Shown: piece by piece, positions 36,205 through 45,859 of the stretch
Position numbering within the stretch: the first letter of the stretch is position 1
How the letters are laid out: each line of letters opens with the position of its first letter
Assembly (NCBI GenBank): GCA_021737275.1
Contig: JAIPEE010000003.1
Location: 1 to 64,000 of the forward strand
Source: Desulfobacterales bacterium
GTDB taxonomy: Bacteria > Desulfobacterota > Desulfobacteria > Desulfobacterales > JAIPEE01
DNA length: 64,000 bases
Direction: 5' to 3'
Notes under the pieces: model-generated
Seen by the model: the letters and a program-made list of their open reading frames with translations, nothing else
The model's database searches: none
What the model was told of the DNA's origin: nothing
Made by a program: the position numbers and the translations under genes

Positions 36205-36840
36205 TCAGGCTGTCAGCTCTTTAGCAATATCAACAACTGCAGCCGCATTAGCACCATAGGCATCGCCACCAATTTTATCAACAAACTGCTGGGTTACAGG
36301 TGCACCACCGGCCATTACTTTTACCTGGTCACGTAAACCGGCTTCCTGAAGCGCTTTAATGGTAAGTTCCATTTTCGGCATGGTTGTTGTCAGCAGTGCC
36401 GACATACCAATTAACTGAGGCTTATGCGCCTTAACACCATCAACAAACTGCTGCGGTGTTACATTGGTACCAAGATCAACAACGTCAAAACCACCGCCTT
36501 CAAGCATCATGGCAACAAGGTTCTTTCCAATATCATGAAGATCTCCTTCAACGGTTCCTATGATAACGGTACCCGCACTCTTTGCATCGCCTTCTGAAAG
36601 AAGGGGGCGTAAGATTTCCATTGCTGCGTGCATTGTTTTTGCGGAAAGAATAACCTCAGGAATAAACATGTCGTTTGCCTTAAAACGCTTACCGACAACA
36701 TCCATACCCGGCAGCAGCCCGTCACTTAAAATTGTCTGAGGTTCTTCTCCTGCATCAATTGCCTGTTTTGTAAGATCCTGTGCACCGGCAATATTTCCTG
36801 CGATCAATGCTTCTGCCATTTTACCAAATAAATCTGACAT
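36205..36840 (-). CDS. Corrinoid protein (MtgC/MttC type), first gene of the methyltransferase operon
   Basis: 211 residues, same architecture as the corrinoid protein at 32.1-32.7 kb: helical cap, then B12 domain with EGDLHDIGKN (~100; His is the cobalt ligand), SALLTTTMP and GGAPVTQQFVDKIGGDAYG. AGGAGGAT precedes the ATG. It heads the operon behind a sigma-54 promoter. The two corrinoid proteins could serve different methyltransferases or successive demethylations. Confidence 0.92.
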   Translation of the reverse strand: MSDLFGKMAEALIAGNIAGAQDLTKQAIDAGEEPQTILSDGLLPGMDVVGKRFKANDMFIPEVILSAKTMHAAMEILRPLLSEGDAKSAGTVIIGTVEGDLHDIGKNLVAMMLEGGGFDVVDLGTNVTPQQFVDGVKAHKPQLIGMSALLTTTMPKMELTIKALQEAGLRDQVKVMAGGAPVTQQFVDKIGGDAYGANAAAVVDIAKELTA

Positions 36841-37171
36841 ATCTAAATCCTCCTGAAATTAAAAAAACTAAAAATGATTATACAATTATCTCCTTACCCA
36901 TAAACAATAAGCAATTAACCTGTTAAAAATTGATCAAAAAAACTGAAAATTGCTAAAATAATATACAAGTGAGCGCTTAAACTTTTGAATGCCTAACATA
37001 TAATCAAGCGACACACAAACTTGATCGTTTACAGAATACAGAACCGGATGGTAATCGAAAAGATTTCTGACATAATATGGTTTCGCTTAACATCCAGGTA
37101 AATACCGGTCAATATATTTTATAAATTTCCGGTACCTGCAATATATAAACCCACACCTCAGCGCACTACTA

Positions 37172-37187
37172 AGCAATATTCAAGCCA
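37172..37187 (-). promoter_or_regulatory. Sigma-54 (-24/-12) promoter
   Basis: The minus strand reads TGGCTTGAATATTGCT; the invariant GG and GC are spaced as in TGGCAC-N5-TTGCW. It lies ~330 bp upstream of the corrinoid gene and immediately behind the sigma-54 activator gene. Only the CAC part deviates from consensus. Confidence 0.7.
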
Positions 37188-37253
37188 AACAAAAAAGCTA
37201 ATTAATTATCTTAATTACAGTAACTTACAAATCTGATATTTTAGACAAAAAAA

Positions 37254-37335
37254 AATATGATTCAATAACAAATCGCTTTATATGAAACCCTTATAAAACA
37301 AAGGATTTACAGACGATCTATATTTGAATCGTATT
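37254..37335 (-). promoter_or_regulatory. Putative upstream activating sites AATATGATTCA / AATACGATTCA
   Basis: AATATGATTCA (37254-37264, plus) faces AATACGATTCA (37325-37335, minus), with starts 71 bp apart and 67-148 bp upstream of the -24 element, the usual place for enhancer sites. The second site is identical to one upstream of sucC. Confidence 0.55.
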
Positions 37336-37397
37336 CCATTTTAGGCATTATATATATTATATCAAATACTTAGTCAGTTTAATGATTCAATGTTTAA

Positions 37398-39140
37398 TCA
37401 TTTAATTTTCAATTTATGTTTTTTTAACTTCCTGACAACACTTGGTTGGCTAATTCCAAGAAATCTCGCCATTTGCCTGGTTGATTTGCAGTGAGTGGCG
37501 GCGCTTTTCAAAATCTCCATCTCAACCTCATCAAGTTTCCGGTTCAGGTCGCCGGCATGAGATTTGTTCTTAACCGTATCAGCCCACCCGTCAGTGCTGC
37601 CGCCAAGCTGGTTCAGTATAAATTCATCCAGAAGATCACTCTCGCTCATGACAACTGCTTTTTTCATCACACTTTTCAACTCGCGCACATTACCCGGGAA
37701 AGGGTAAGATTGAAGTGCCTCAAGTGCACGTGGAGATAATCGTTTGGTGAATTTATATTCCTGATTATATTTTTTCAAAGAAAAGCTCGCCAACTCAAAG
37801 ATATCTTCCCGTCGCTCTCTGAGCGGTGGTATCTTTATCATAAATGTGTTTAACCTGTAATAGAGATCCTGTCTGAATTTTTTTTGCTTAACAAGGGTTT
37901 CCAGATCACGGTTCGTTGCAGCAATGACGATACAGTCAATTTTTATCGACTTCAAGCCACCCAGATGCATGATCTCATGATCATCCAGATAGGTCAGCAG
38001 TTTTGCCTGAACGGAAAGCGGCAAATCACCAATCTCATCCAGAAAAAGCGTACCACCCTGGGCAAGCTCAAACAACCCCACTTTACCCTGTTGCCGGGCA
38101 CCGGTGAATGCCCCTTTTTCATAACCAAACAATTCAGCTTCAAGCAATGTTTCAGGAAGTGCCGCACAGTTAATCTGAATAAACGGTTTCTTTTTTCGCT
38201 TACTGTTTTTATGGATAAATTTTGACAACAACCCTTTACCCGTCCCGGACTCACCAAGTATCATAATATTTGAAGATTCAAGATTTCCAAGTTTGAGTGC
38301 AAAACGCAATACCTGGCGCATTTTATCACTTTCAGCAACAACCTCCTGCCTCTTTAACTCCAGCATGCTCAACTCTGCGAGCTCGTCCTTATATTTTTCA
38401 GTCACACTTCGTGATACTTCAAGCTCTTTCATAAGGCTGTTCAGTCTTGTAATATCACGTTCATGGGCTACAACCATCTCAACATTGCCGGCATCATTAA
38501 AAACGGGTGTTCCGGTCAGCAATAAATGTTTTTTTACCTTGGCAACATACTGCATAATATTGACCTGGCGCTTACTCGACAAAGCTTCTATCGTGGCGGA
38601 ACGATCAATAACACCCTGCGCCACCAAATCTTTCATATTTTTACCAATCATCTCATAGCAATTGATACCTAAAAATTTTTCAGATGCAGGATTCACGTTT
38701 AAAACGATGCCGTCTCCGTCGCACACCCAGATTCCATCAGGAGAAGCATCAAATACAGCCTTAAGTTGCCTATACAATGCATTATATGTATCAAAAGCCT
38801 TTGCAACCGCCTCAAGATTTTTAAGCTCCTCAAGGCTGCATACCGACCCTCTGACCTTTCCATCATGTTTAATAAGCTTGATACTGACAACAAGATCATG
38901 TGCCTTACCTTTAACAAACTGACTTTGAACCGCGGTACCCGTCTTCAGAGACATCTCAAGAAACACACCGGTAGCCGGCAAAAAACCGGAAAAATCCGCT
39001 CCGGTAATCTCACTCTTAGACAATCCTATAATCCCGGCCGCCCTGTCGTTTAAAAAGACAATTCGCCCTTTTTTATCTGTTGCAATAATACCCTGCGTGG
39101 CATTGTCCAGTATTTGTTCATCGGAAAAAACGGTCTTCAT
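37398..39140 (-). CDS. PAS-AAA+-HTH sigma-54-dependent transcriptional activator
   Basis: About 580 residues from ATG 39140 (GAGG before it; TTG at 39152 is possible). Two PAS domains (~8-105 and ~128-240; [29 protein letters not shown]), a coiled-coil linker, then the AAA+ domain: Walker A GESGTGKG, the sigma-54 contact motif GAFTGA, Walker [14 protein letters not shown], and R-finger region. The C-terminus has a TyrR-type HTH ([22 protein letters not shown]). It has no receiver domain, so it senses a small ligand directly, perhaps through PAS. Located just upstream of a -24/-12 promoter, it most likely controls the corrinoid/pyl operon, and by shared sites also sucC. Confidence 0.92.
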   Translation of the reverse strand: MKTVFSDEQILDNATQGIIATDKKGRIVFLNDRAAGIIGLSKSEITGADFSGFLPATGVFLEMSLKTGTAVQSQFVKGKAHDLVVSIKLIKHDGKVRGSVCSLEELKNLEAVAKAFDTYNALYRQLKAVFDASPDGIWVCDGDGIVLNVNPASEKFLGINCYEMIGKNMKDLVAQGVIDRSATIEALSSKRQVNIMQYVAKVKKHLLLTGTPVFNDAGNVEMVVAHERDITRLNSLMKELEVSRSVTEKYKDELAELSMLELKRQEVVAESDKMRQVLRFALKLGNLESSNIMILGESGTGKGLLSKFIHKNSKRKKKPFIQINCAALPETLLEAELFGYEKGAFTGARQQGKVGLFELAQGGTLFLDEIGDLPLSVQAKLLTYLDDHEIMHLGGLKSIKIDCIVIAATNRDLETLVKQKKFRQDLYYRLNTFMIKIPPLRERREDIFELASFSLKKYNQEYKFTKRLSPRALEALQSYPFPGNVRELKSVMKKAVVMSESDLLDEFILNQLGGSTDGWADTVKNKSHAGDLNRKLDEVEMEILKSAATHCKSTRQMARFLGISQPSVVRKLKKHKLKIK

Positions 39141-39251
39141 ACGCTCCCTCAACCCTTTAGTTTAAGACACCTGTGCCTCTTACCCGTCTAAAGCCTTAAT
39201 CCTGGCGACACAAGAGCTTTCTCTCTTCAAAATAATAACTTAAGCACAAAT

Positions 39252-40454
39252 TCAAAATGGAACCAGTGCCATAAATATTTTTGCCGTTCCCTTTATAATA
39301 TACCCCCCGGCCGAAGCAGGTATAACAAAGGAATCACCCTTCTCCACAGCAATCTTTTTATCATCAACATCCTCTTCAATCACAGCCCTGCCGCTTACAC
39401 AGAGCATTATCTCAACACCGTGATCCTGCTTGCTTTTATATGCCTGTCCTTCGGATAAATTGATAACAGATAGTATAAACTCTTCAGCAGGCGTTACATA
39501 TTCAGAGGTGGTTTCATTCATTGAAACCGGTGTGAGAATATCCAAAGTCCTTGCCTCAAAGTTCAGTATCTTAAGAAGCTCTTCAATATCCACATACTTC
39601 GGTGTAAGCCCCCCCCTCAGGACATTATCGGAATTAGCCATCAACTCAATTCCCGTACCGTCAAGATATGAATGCAGTTCGCCTGCAGGCAGATAAAGTG
39701 CCTGCCCCGGCTCAAGACAGATCAGGTTAAGCAAGACAGGTGCAAATATTCCGATATCACCCGGATATTCCCGATAGAGCCTGTTCATCCATTCAAATAC
39801 GGGATTCACTTTACACAGTTTCGCAGCATTTGTTGCCGCTGCTTCAACAAGTGCGCCTCTCCGCCCTGATTCAAGGGAGACAATGCGTTTAAAGAAACGT
39901 TTAAAACCATTTTTATCCGCCTTCAGTTTGAATATTGTAAGATCATCGAACAGACACATGGGGCAAACTTCTTCAAAAAGGGAGATCATCTCCTCAAACG
40001 GCCTGAAGCCGCAAAGTGCCCAGAACGGTGTCAATGCACAGATACATTCAGGCTTGTGGTTGGAATCTTTATAGTTCCGATGAGGTGCGGTAAGTGGAAT
40101 ACCAAGTTTATTTTCATTTTCAAAACCGGCCCTTGCTTGTTCAATACTCGGATGTGCCTGAATCGACAACGGTTTTACAGCCGCCAGAACCTTAAAAAGA
40201 TATGGGAGCGATGGCCCGAACCTTTCCACTGCATGTTTTCCAAGGATATCCGTCGGTTTTTTTTCTATGAGTGCCGACAGAGAGGTCCATCCATCCTTTT
40301 CCCGTACCATTGAAGAGGCTTTAGGGTGTGCGCCCATCCACAATTCTGCCTGTGGTTTGCCATCCGGCTTTTCAGACAATAATTCAGGTATGGCTGTCAA
40401 TGACCCCCATGCATAATTCTGAATTTTATTTTTTAGAATAGAAATTCTCTCCAT
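39252..40454 (-). CDS. manA: Mannose-6-phosphate isomerase, class I
   Basis: 400 residues from ATG 40454, chosen because GGAAGGTGG precedes it; an upstream TTG at 40472 is unlikely. Type I PMI with zinc ligands in SIQAHPS (~92), the NYKDSNHKPE signature (~126), AGELHSYLDGTGIELMANSDN (~255) and RGGLTPKYVD. It interconverts mannose-6-phosphate and fructose-6-phosphate, supplying GDP-mannose for surface sugars. A glycosyltransferase gene is nearby at 42-43 kb but on the other strand. Confidence 0.93.
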   Translation of the reverse strand: MERISILKNKIQNYAWGSLTAIPELLSEKPDGKPQAELWMGAHPKASSMVREKDGWTSLSALIEKKPTDILGKHAVERFGPSLPYLFKVLAAVKPLSIQAHPSIEQARAGFENENKLGIPLTAPHRNYKDSNHKPECICALTPFWALCGFRPFEEMISLFEEVCPMCLFDDLTIFKLKADKNGFKRFFKRIVSLESGRRGALVEAAATNAAKLCKVNPVFEWMNRLYREYPGDIGIFAPVLLNLICLEPGQALYLPAGELHSYLDGTGIELMANSDNVLRGGLTPKYVDIEELLKILNFEARTLDILTPVSMNETTSEYVTPAEEFILSVINLSEGQAYKSKQDHGVEIMLCVSGRAVIEEDVDDKKIAVEKGDSFVIPASAGGYIIKGTAKIFMALVPF

Positions 40455-40730
40455 AAAAATCCACCTTCCCAAAACCGGTTATATTATTAAGGTGAAAAAA
40501 ACACCTAACGGTTTAACTGTAATCTTGAAGGCCTCCCAACGTGCACACAAATAGCATTTTGCTTTGTTATTGACAACTTAAACCTGATTCATTTTTGAAT
40601 AACAAACTTAAAATCATATCAAATCAATCTGAAACTGATATTTACTATTTATTGATTGGCTGTTATAAAAGTGTAAAATATTTTCATATTACATTTCTGA
40701 AAACTTCCATAAAGAGTTAAGGTTTCAACA

Positions 40731-41369
40731 ATGAAAATTAATGAAATATTTCATAGTATACAGGGCGAATCTCTTAATGCCGGAATTCCATGTGTGTTTG
40801 TTCGCCTCACAGGGTGCAACCTGAGGTGCAAATATTGTGATACCCGATACGCATATAATGAAGGTTTTGAAATTTCGATCCCTGAAATAATTGATAAGGT
40901 TGATGACTTTAATTGTAATCTTGTTGAAATAACCGGCGGTGAGCCTTTATTCCAGGAAGAGACGCCTCTTTTGATTCGTAAGCTGCTGAATCGGGGCCAT
41001 GTTGTCTTACTTGAAACAAACGGAAGTTATGATATCCGCATTGTTGATCAGCGCTGTATCAGGATCGTCGATATTAAATGTCCGGGCAGCGGCGAAGCCG
41101 ATAAAAATAATTTTCGCAACCTGAAATACGTTACGTTAAGGGATCAGATTAAATTTGTTGTCGGCAGCCGGGAAGATTATGACTTTGCCAAAAAAGTTTC
41201 TAAAATGACAAAGAACTCTTTTCCGCAAAACAGCATACTCTTTTCCCCTATGAATCCGGCCTTAAAACCCGAAGAGCTTGCCGGATGGATACTTGAAGAC
41301 CACCTTGAAGTCAGGCTGCATCTTCAACTTCATAAAATCATCTGGCCGAACATTGACCGGGGCGTCTAA
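40731..41369 (+). CDS. queE: QueE, 7-carboxy-7-deazaguanine synthase
   Basis: 212 residues. A radical-SAM enzyme converting 6-carboxy-tetrahydropterin to CDG in queuosine synthesis. Motif [10 protein letters not shown] (~32-41, CxxxCxxC) with [21 protein letters not shown] before it and TGGEPLFQE after it is diagnostic. Stop TAA overlaps the queC start by one base, so translation is coupled. No preQ1 riboswitch was recognised upstream. Confidence 0.94.
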   Translation: MKINEIFHSIQGESLNAGIPCVFVRLTGCNLRCKYCDTRYAYNEGFEISIPEIIDKVDDFNCNLVEITGGEPLFQEETPLLIRKLLNRGHVVLLETNGSYDIRIVDQRCIRIVDIKCPGSGEADKNNFRNLKYVTLRDQIKFVVGSREDYDFAKKVSKMTKNSFPQNSILFSPMNPALKPEELAGWILEDHLEVRLHLQLHKIIWPNIDRGV

Positions 41370-42064
41370 TGAAAAACAAAACAGCAATCATTCTTTCGAG
41401 TGGCGGACTTGACTCCACAACGGTCATGGCTATTGCCAAAAAAGAAAATTATATCATTCACAGTCTGAGTTTTAACTATGGGCAACGACATCTGTTTGAG
41501 CTTGATGCCGCAAAAACGGTTGCAGCGGCATATGGCGCATCACACCACATTGTAAAAGTAGACTTGCGTCCTATTGGTGGAAGTGCCCTTACAGCAGATA
41601 TTGATGTACCCAAATCCGATATTGACGAAATTGCAACAGGTAGCATACCGGTTACCTATGTACCGGCGAGAAACACAATTTTCCTTTCATATGCCCTTGC
41701 CTGGGCGGAAGTAAAGAATGCGACTGTTATATTTATTGGTGTTAATGCTATTGATTACAGCGGCTATCCCGACTGCAGACCCGAATTTATTGATGCCTTT
41801 GAAAAATTGGCCAACCTGGCAACCAAAGCAGGCGTTGAGGGAAATAAAATAAAAATAAAAGCACCGTTAATAAATATGTCAAAAGCTGAAATTATAAAAA
41901 AAGGAACCGAACTGGGTGTTGATTATAGTATAACGCACAGTTGTTATGACCCTTCTGACGAAGGCCTGGCATGCGGAAAGTGTGATAGCTGTATCTTGAG
42001 AAAGAAGGGGTTTTCAGAAGCAGGCATTTCAGATCCGACATTATATGTAAAAAGCTTTCTATAA
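41369..42064 (+). CDS. queC: QueC, 7-cyano-7-deazaguanine synthase
   Basis: 231 residues. ATP-dependent conversion of CDG to preQ0. PP-loop SSGGLDSTT at the N-terminus, [20 protein letters not shown], and a C-terminal zinc site formed by HSCYDP and CGKCDSC. It overlaps queE and is followed after 4 bp by the glycosyltransferase gene. Confidence 0.95.
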   Translation: MKNKTAIILSSGGLDSTTVMAIAKKENYIIHSLSFNYGQRHLFELDAAKTVAAAYGASHHIVKVDLRPIGGSALTADIDVPKSDIDEIATGSIPVTYVPARNTIFLSYALAWAEVKNATVIFIGVNAIDYSGYPDCRPEFIDAFEKLANLATKAGVEGNKIKIKAPLINMSKAEIIKKGTELGVDYSITHSCYDPSDEGLACGKCDSCILRKKGFSEAGISDPTLYVKSFL

Positions 42065-42068
42065 AAAC

Positions 42069-43472
42069 ATGAATATTGCGATCATCCATTACCATCTCAA
42101 AACAGGCGGCGTCACCACTGTAATCAAACAGCATACGGCTGCCCTGAAAGAAGATTGTGATTTTCTGATACTTACAGGCTCTGAACCTGAAACGCCTCTT
42201 TCCATAGAGACCGTTTACATACCCGGGCTTGGCTATAGCAAGATCAGTGAAACGAATACAGACCCGGAAATAGTTGCAGAACGAATAAACAGCGCTATTC
42301 ATACAAAGTGGCCCGAAGGGTGTGATGTCATACATATCCACAACCCTACGCTTGCCAAAAACAGACATTTTTTGAAAATTCTGAACATCCTCAAGCAGTC
42401 CAATACTCTCTTTTTACAAATTCATGACTTTGCAGAAGATGGTCGTCCGCTTGCATACTTCAGGGAAGAATATCTTTCGGATTGCCATTACGGAGTGATC
42501 AACACGAGGGATTATCAGCATCTGCTATGTTCAGGGCTTTGCAAAAAGGGTCTTCATATCATCCCCAATACCGTATCACCTGATTTCGATTTTTCCCCTC
42601 CGTTTAAAATTAAACCACGGATTCTTTATCCGGTCCGCGCCATCAGAAGAAAAAACATCGGCGAAGCGATTTTGCTCTCTCTTTTTACAGGAGGAAAAGA
42701 GATTGCCGTCACTCGGCCGCCGAACAGCATTGTAGATTTTATTCCTTACAATGCGTGGAAGTCGTTTGCAGATCAAAATAAACTGAACATCACATTTGAA
42801 GCAGGCCTGAAAAGTGATTTTATTTCACTTGTATTCGCTTCCGAATCCATAATATCAACCAGCATTACTGAAGGCTTCGGGTTTGCCTTTCTTGAACCAT
42901 GGCTTGCTAACAAGCTGATCTGGGGACGAAATTTACCGGAGATCTGTTCGGATTTTGAAATGAATCATATCAAACTCGACCATCTGTACAGCAATATTCT
43001 TATCCCGGTAACGCTTATAGATAAAGACAAGTTTTCCAGTATCTGGAAATCGTGTGTGCTCAGAAACAGCCGGCGATTCAACTTTGTGACAGATCAGAGT
43101 ATTGTTGACGACGCATTTGAAAAGCTTACCCAAAACGAGACAATTGATTTTGGCCTGCTGGATGAATCATTTCAGAAAAAAGTAATCTCAAGTCTGTTAT
43201 CTGATAAATCCCTTATAAACAGCCTTATTGATCTCAATCCATTTCTTGCAGAACCGGGAAATGTTGTTGACAAGGAATCCCTGATTGAAAATAACAGGAA
43301 AGCGATTCAGAAAAATTATGTGGATGGCTCCATGAAGGAGAAACTTCTCCGAATTTATAGAACCGTCAAAACAACACCCGTTCATCACGCCATAAAGAAA
43401 GATATACTTTTCAAACGGTTTTTAAACCTGGAAAAATTCAGCCTGCTTAAGTGGGGAGAATACAGGGATTAA
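42069..43472 (+). CDS. Glycosyltransferase-like protein (GT-B fold)
   Basis: 467 residues. The N-terminus IAIIHYHLKTGGVTTVIKQH is a typical GT-B donor-side start, with DVIHIHNPTLAKN and HDFAEDGRPLAY further on. A C-terminal segment with SITEGFGFAFLEPWLANK resembles the GT4 acidic motif EGFGxxxLE. The acceptor cannot be inferred. The last ~100 residues are charged and extra. It is in the same run as queE-queC (4-bp gap) although functionally unrelated; manA nearby hints at mannose-containing glycans. Confidence 0.8.
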   Translation: MNIAIIHYHLKTGGVTTVIKQHTAALKEDCDFLILTGSEPETPLSIETVYIPGLGYSKISETNTDPEIVAERINSAIHTKWPEGCDVIHIHNPTLAKNRHFLKILNILKQSNTLFLQIHDFAEDGRPLAYFREEYLSDCHYGVINTRDYQHLLCSGLCKKGLHIIPNTVSPDFDFSPPFKIKPRILYPVRAIRRKNIGEAILLSLFTGGKEIAVTRPPNSIVDFIPYNAWKSFADQNKLNITFEAGLKSDFISLVFASESIISTSITEGFGFAFLEPWLANKLIWGRNLPEICSDFEMNHIKLDHLYSNILIPVTLIDKDKFSSIWKSCVLRNSRRFNFVTDQSIVDDAFEKLTQNETIDFGLLDESFQKKVISSLLSDKSLINSLIDLNPFLAEPGNVVDKESLIENNRKAIQKNYVDGSMKEKLLRIYRTVKTTPVHHAIKKDILFKRFLNLEKFSLLKWGEYRD

Positions 43473-43533
43473 AGGGAATTCTAAGTAATTCGCGATATTC
43501 ATTCCCATGTCATACAAATTATAAAAAATATCC

Positions 43534-44253
43534 TTAATTTATAAGGTCATTTGAATACAGGACACTTTCATTATATTTTTCAAGATCTTCTTCATAACGA
43601 AGCTTATCCGCTTTATAAATATCGATCTTTTCTTTCAGGTTTTTCAGTTTTTCTTCAAACTCTGCAAGTTGATCCTGCTCCGGTTCCAGCCCAAGAGATT
43701 CTTTCAACCTGACCAGCTCATCTCTTTCAACATTTAATATGGCATAATCTTTTTCCAGAAGCTTCCATGAAATATCAAGCCGCTTTCTCTCCTTTTCCAA
43801 CTCCAGAATAAGATTATAATCAATGTTGTCGCGTTTTACATTAACATTAACTTTTGATTCATAAAATTTATACCGTTCTTCATTTTTAAGGCTATAGTTG
43901 TTATCAGGAAGCGTTTTAATTCCGGAACCATCTTCGCCGCCGGACCTTCCTTCATCCCAACCGGTAACTGTTCCATTAGAATTATTCACTAATATTACAA
44001 CAGGCACAAAAGTCTCATTTCTCCAGATAAGTTTATACATTCCCGGAGGTATGTCTGAGGCATATTCACTTTCGTCAGTTGAAAACATCACCCAGTCCGG
44101 AACGCCAAGGAGCTTGACAGCATCAAGTAAAGACATCCCATACGTTATCTGCCCTGCTTTTTGTGAAAGTAATGTTGATTGAGCATATAAATAGCCTGTA
44201 ACCAACAAAAGAAATATGAACGTTAACGATGTATGTTTAAATATTTTTTTCAT
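43534..44253 (-). CDS. Secreted coiled-coil protein, unknown
   Basis: 239 residues. An N-terminal signal peptide (KHTSLTFIFLLLVTGYLYAQS) is clear. The middle (QITYGMSLLDAVKLLGVPDWV, YKLIWRNETFVPVVILVNNSNG) resembles the small SmpA/BamE-like 'lipoprotein-type' fold but is not a confident match. From ~130 to the end the sequence is a long charged coiled coil (ELEKERKRLDISWKLL ... EEKLKNLKEKIDIYKA). It is likely periplasmic. It stands alone, convergent with the glycosyltransferase. Confidence 0.7.
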   Translation of the reverse strand: MKKIFKHTSLTFIFLLLVTGYLYAQSTLLSQKAGQITYGMSLLDAVKLLGVPDWVMFSTDESEYASDIPPGMYKLIWRNETFVPVVILVNNSNGTVTGWDEGRSGGEDGSGIKTLPDNNYSLKNEERYKFYESKVNVNVKRDNIDYNLILELEKERKRLDISWKLLEKDYAILNVERDELVRLKESLGLEPEQDQLAEFEEKLKNLKEKIDIYKADKLRYEEDLEKYNESVLYSNDLIN

Positions 44254-44667
44254 ATATTAACAATATAATTTTTAAATGTGTTTTCTTAAATATGGTTTCA
44301 AATGTATCATCCGGGGTTTAAATAAATCCGGTTCATTTAAACAGTTGTAAATATTAAATATCTAACTACCTGATTAATTTAATTAATACTTATCTAAAAT
44401 GAAAACATTAATCAACAGGATATTCATAGCTCCATGCAGATATGATAATTCATCATAAATCCGGCTGATAGTCTTCATAGACCGGCAAATCACTATGGCC
44501 TTCTTCAATGCGTGCCAACCCATCACATCTTTCATTAAACGGTTTTCAGGCACATCACTATTAAACCGGCCTGACAGTGTCAATTAGCACATAAAAAAAG
44601 GCAGGGTTCGAAAGCACCCTGCCTTTAAAAATGGAGGTAGTCCTGAAAATTTATATATTTTTTAGTT
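44254..44667. other. Intergenic stretch, AT-rich; only a terminator seen
   Basis: No supported gene. A 66-codon open frame at 44383-44583 (minus) lacks a ribosome binding site and protein-like composition. The terminator at its right end is listed separately. Confidence 0.5.
44590..44622 (-). terminator. Intrinsic terminator, PEP-CTERM-like gene 1
   Basis: AAAGGCAGGGT and ACCCTGCCTTT form an 11-bp stem around a short loop, with T-run on the minus strand. It lies ~45 bp behind the LTD-type gene and could act in both directions. Confidence 0.85.
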
Positions 44668-45297
44668 TTAAATTTTTCGTCTGAAACCGAGAAGACCTAC
44701 TAAACCTGAACTGAATAGCCATATAGATCCGGAAATCGGCACAGAAGAGAAAACCTGACCTTGATTGATCGAACCGAAAGTACTAACGGACGGATCTGTC
44801 CAGATAAAATCATCATATTCATTTCCTGTACCGGTAAGTTGCAGGGAATAACCTTCCGGTGTTGTACCTGTTTCGCACACACCAATATCCGTGCTTGTAA
44901 CGCCTGAAGCAATGCCGTCATTGGCTGTAAAAGATCCTTCATAACTCAGAAACTGAACAACTGAATTTGTATCATCAACCAAAGCAACACCATCAGGTGA
45001 ACCATTCTGCATACTGACTGATGAGAATGTAAAAAATGAAAATCCATAACCATTTTTCTGATCCGAAAAAATTCCGTCCAGGGCTTTAGAGCCGTAGGAC
45101 GTCCCATTGCTTCCATTATATAAAACAAGCGACCACCCTGACAAATCTAAACCAGCCATACCTGCAAGCTCAACCCCTTCGGATATATCACTGCCATCAT
45201 TATCATAATGAATTTCATTTATAAAAACGGTTGAAGCCATAACGCCCGGTGCAATAATCATCATAAGTAAAACAAGAATCCAGTTTACGTGTTTCAT
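44668..45297 (-). CDS. Secreted lamin-tail-domain-like protein with a PEP-CTERM-type (VPISGS variant) anchor
   Basis: 209 residues. Signal peptide (WILVLLMMIIAPGVMA). The mature part begins STVFINEIHYDNDGSDISEGVE, a lamin-tail-domain-like start, and continues with Gly/Ser-rich beta sequence. The C-terminus VPISGSIWLFSSGLVGLLGF followed by RRK is a VPxxGS-type sorting signal: motif, hydrophobic helix, basic end. An exosortase-like enzyme would cut and process such proteins for surface or matrix placement; none is seen in the window. Confidence 0.82.
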   Translation of the reverse strand: MKHVNWILVLLMMIIAPGVMASTVFINEIHYDNDGSDISEGVELAGMAGLDLSGWSLVLYNGSNGTSYGSKALDGIFSDQKNGYGFSFFTFSSVSMQNGSPDGVALVDDTNSVVQFLSYEGSFTANDGIASGVTSTDIGVCETGTTPEGYSLQLTGTGNEYDDFIWTDPSVSTFGSINQGQVFSSVPISGSIWLFSSGLVGLLGFRRKI

Positions 45298-45859
45298 TTT
45301 GTTATTTCTCCATTTTGTGAATTATTTCAAAAACTATCTCTATCTTTTGTTCAGGAAACCTCCTTAAAACACTTCTTTTAATAACGATATGACTATTTAA
45401 TTTCCTTTACGGTAAAATATTGCTTTTTCCATAAAAAAAGCCTCTTCAGGCACTGCTCAAAAAAATGGCACTACTCAAAGAAGCTAAATTCTTACCAGTC
45501 AAAAAACTTTATATCTCTGGCGCAACATCTACGAGACAGACAAGGGCCGGAAAATGAATGGGTTTTGTCTATATATGCTGACAAATCCTTTATGTAAATA
45601 ATGCTAAAGTATGATTTTTGTCGTATTTTTAATATAAAATATTATGGATGGCCTAATACTTTTTTTTGTGAGATATCTCAGTGCGAAAGATTATGAAGAA
45701 TTACGGTTTCAGAAAAAAGCCGCTTAAAAAAGTGTCCATTTTTACTTGACCGGGTCAGATAACACCTTACTGAACGCTATCCCATCTTAAGCATAAAATA
45801 AAAAAGGCAGGGCCAACTTAATGACCCTGCCTGTATTATGCTTGATATAAAATACTGGA
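45298..45859. other. Intergenic stretch between the two PEP-CTERM genes
   Basis: No gene seen. It contains a CTTGACCGGGTCAG palindrome at about 45746-45759 and the terminator of the upstream gene. Confidence 0.5.
45802..45836 (-). terminator. Intrinsic terminator, PEP-CTERM gene 2
   Basis: AGGCAGGG and CCCTGCCT form an 8-bp stem, followed by a T-run on the minus strand. It resembles the terminator at 44590. Confidence 0.8.

Larger units (their letters stand above)
36841..37397. other. Promoter region of the corrinoid/pyl operon, no gene seen
   Basis: 557 bp between the sigma-54 activator stop and the first operon gene. It holds the -24/-12 promoter and paired activator sites listed separately. 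The inferred leader (~320 nt from promoter to ATG) is long and could hold an RNA element, but none was recognised. Confidence 0.6.

Noticed and set aside
40473-40730. preQ1 riboswitch before queE
   Set aside because: No recognisable stem plus A-rich tail; sequence is plain AT-rich.
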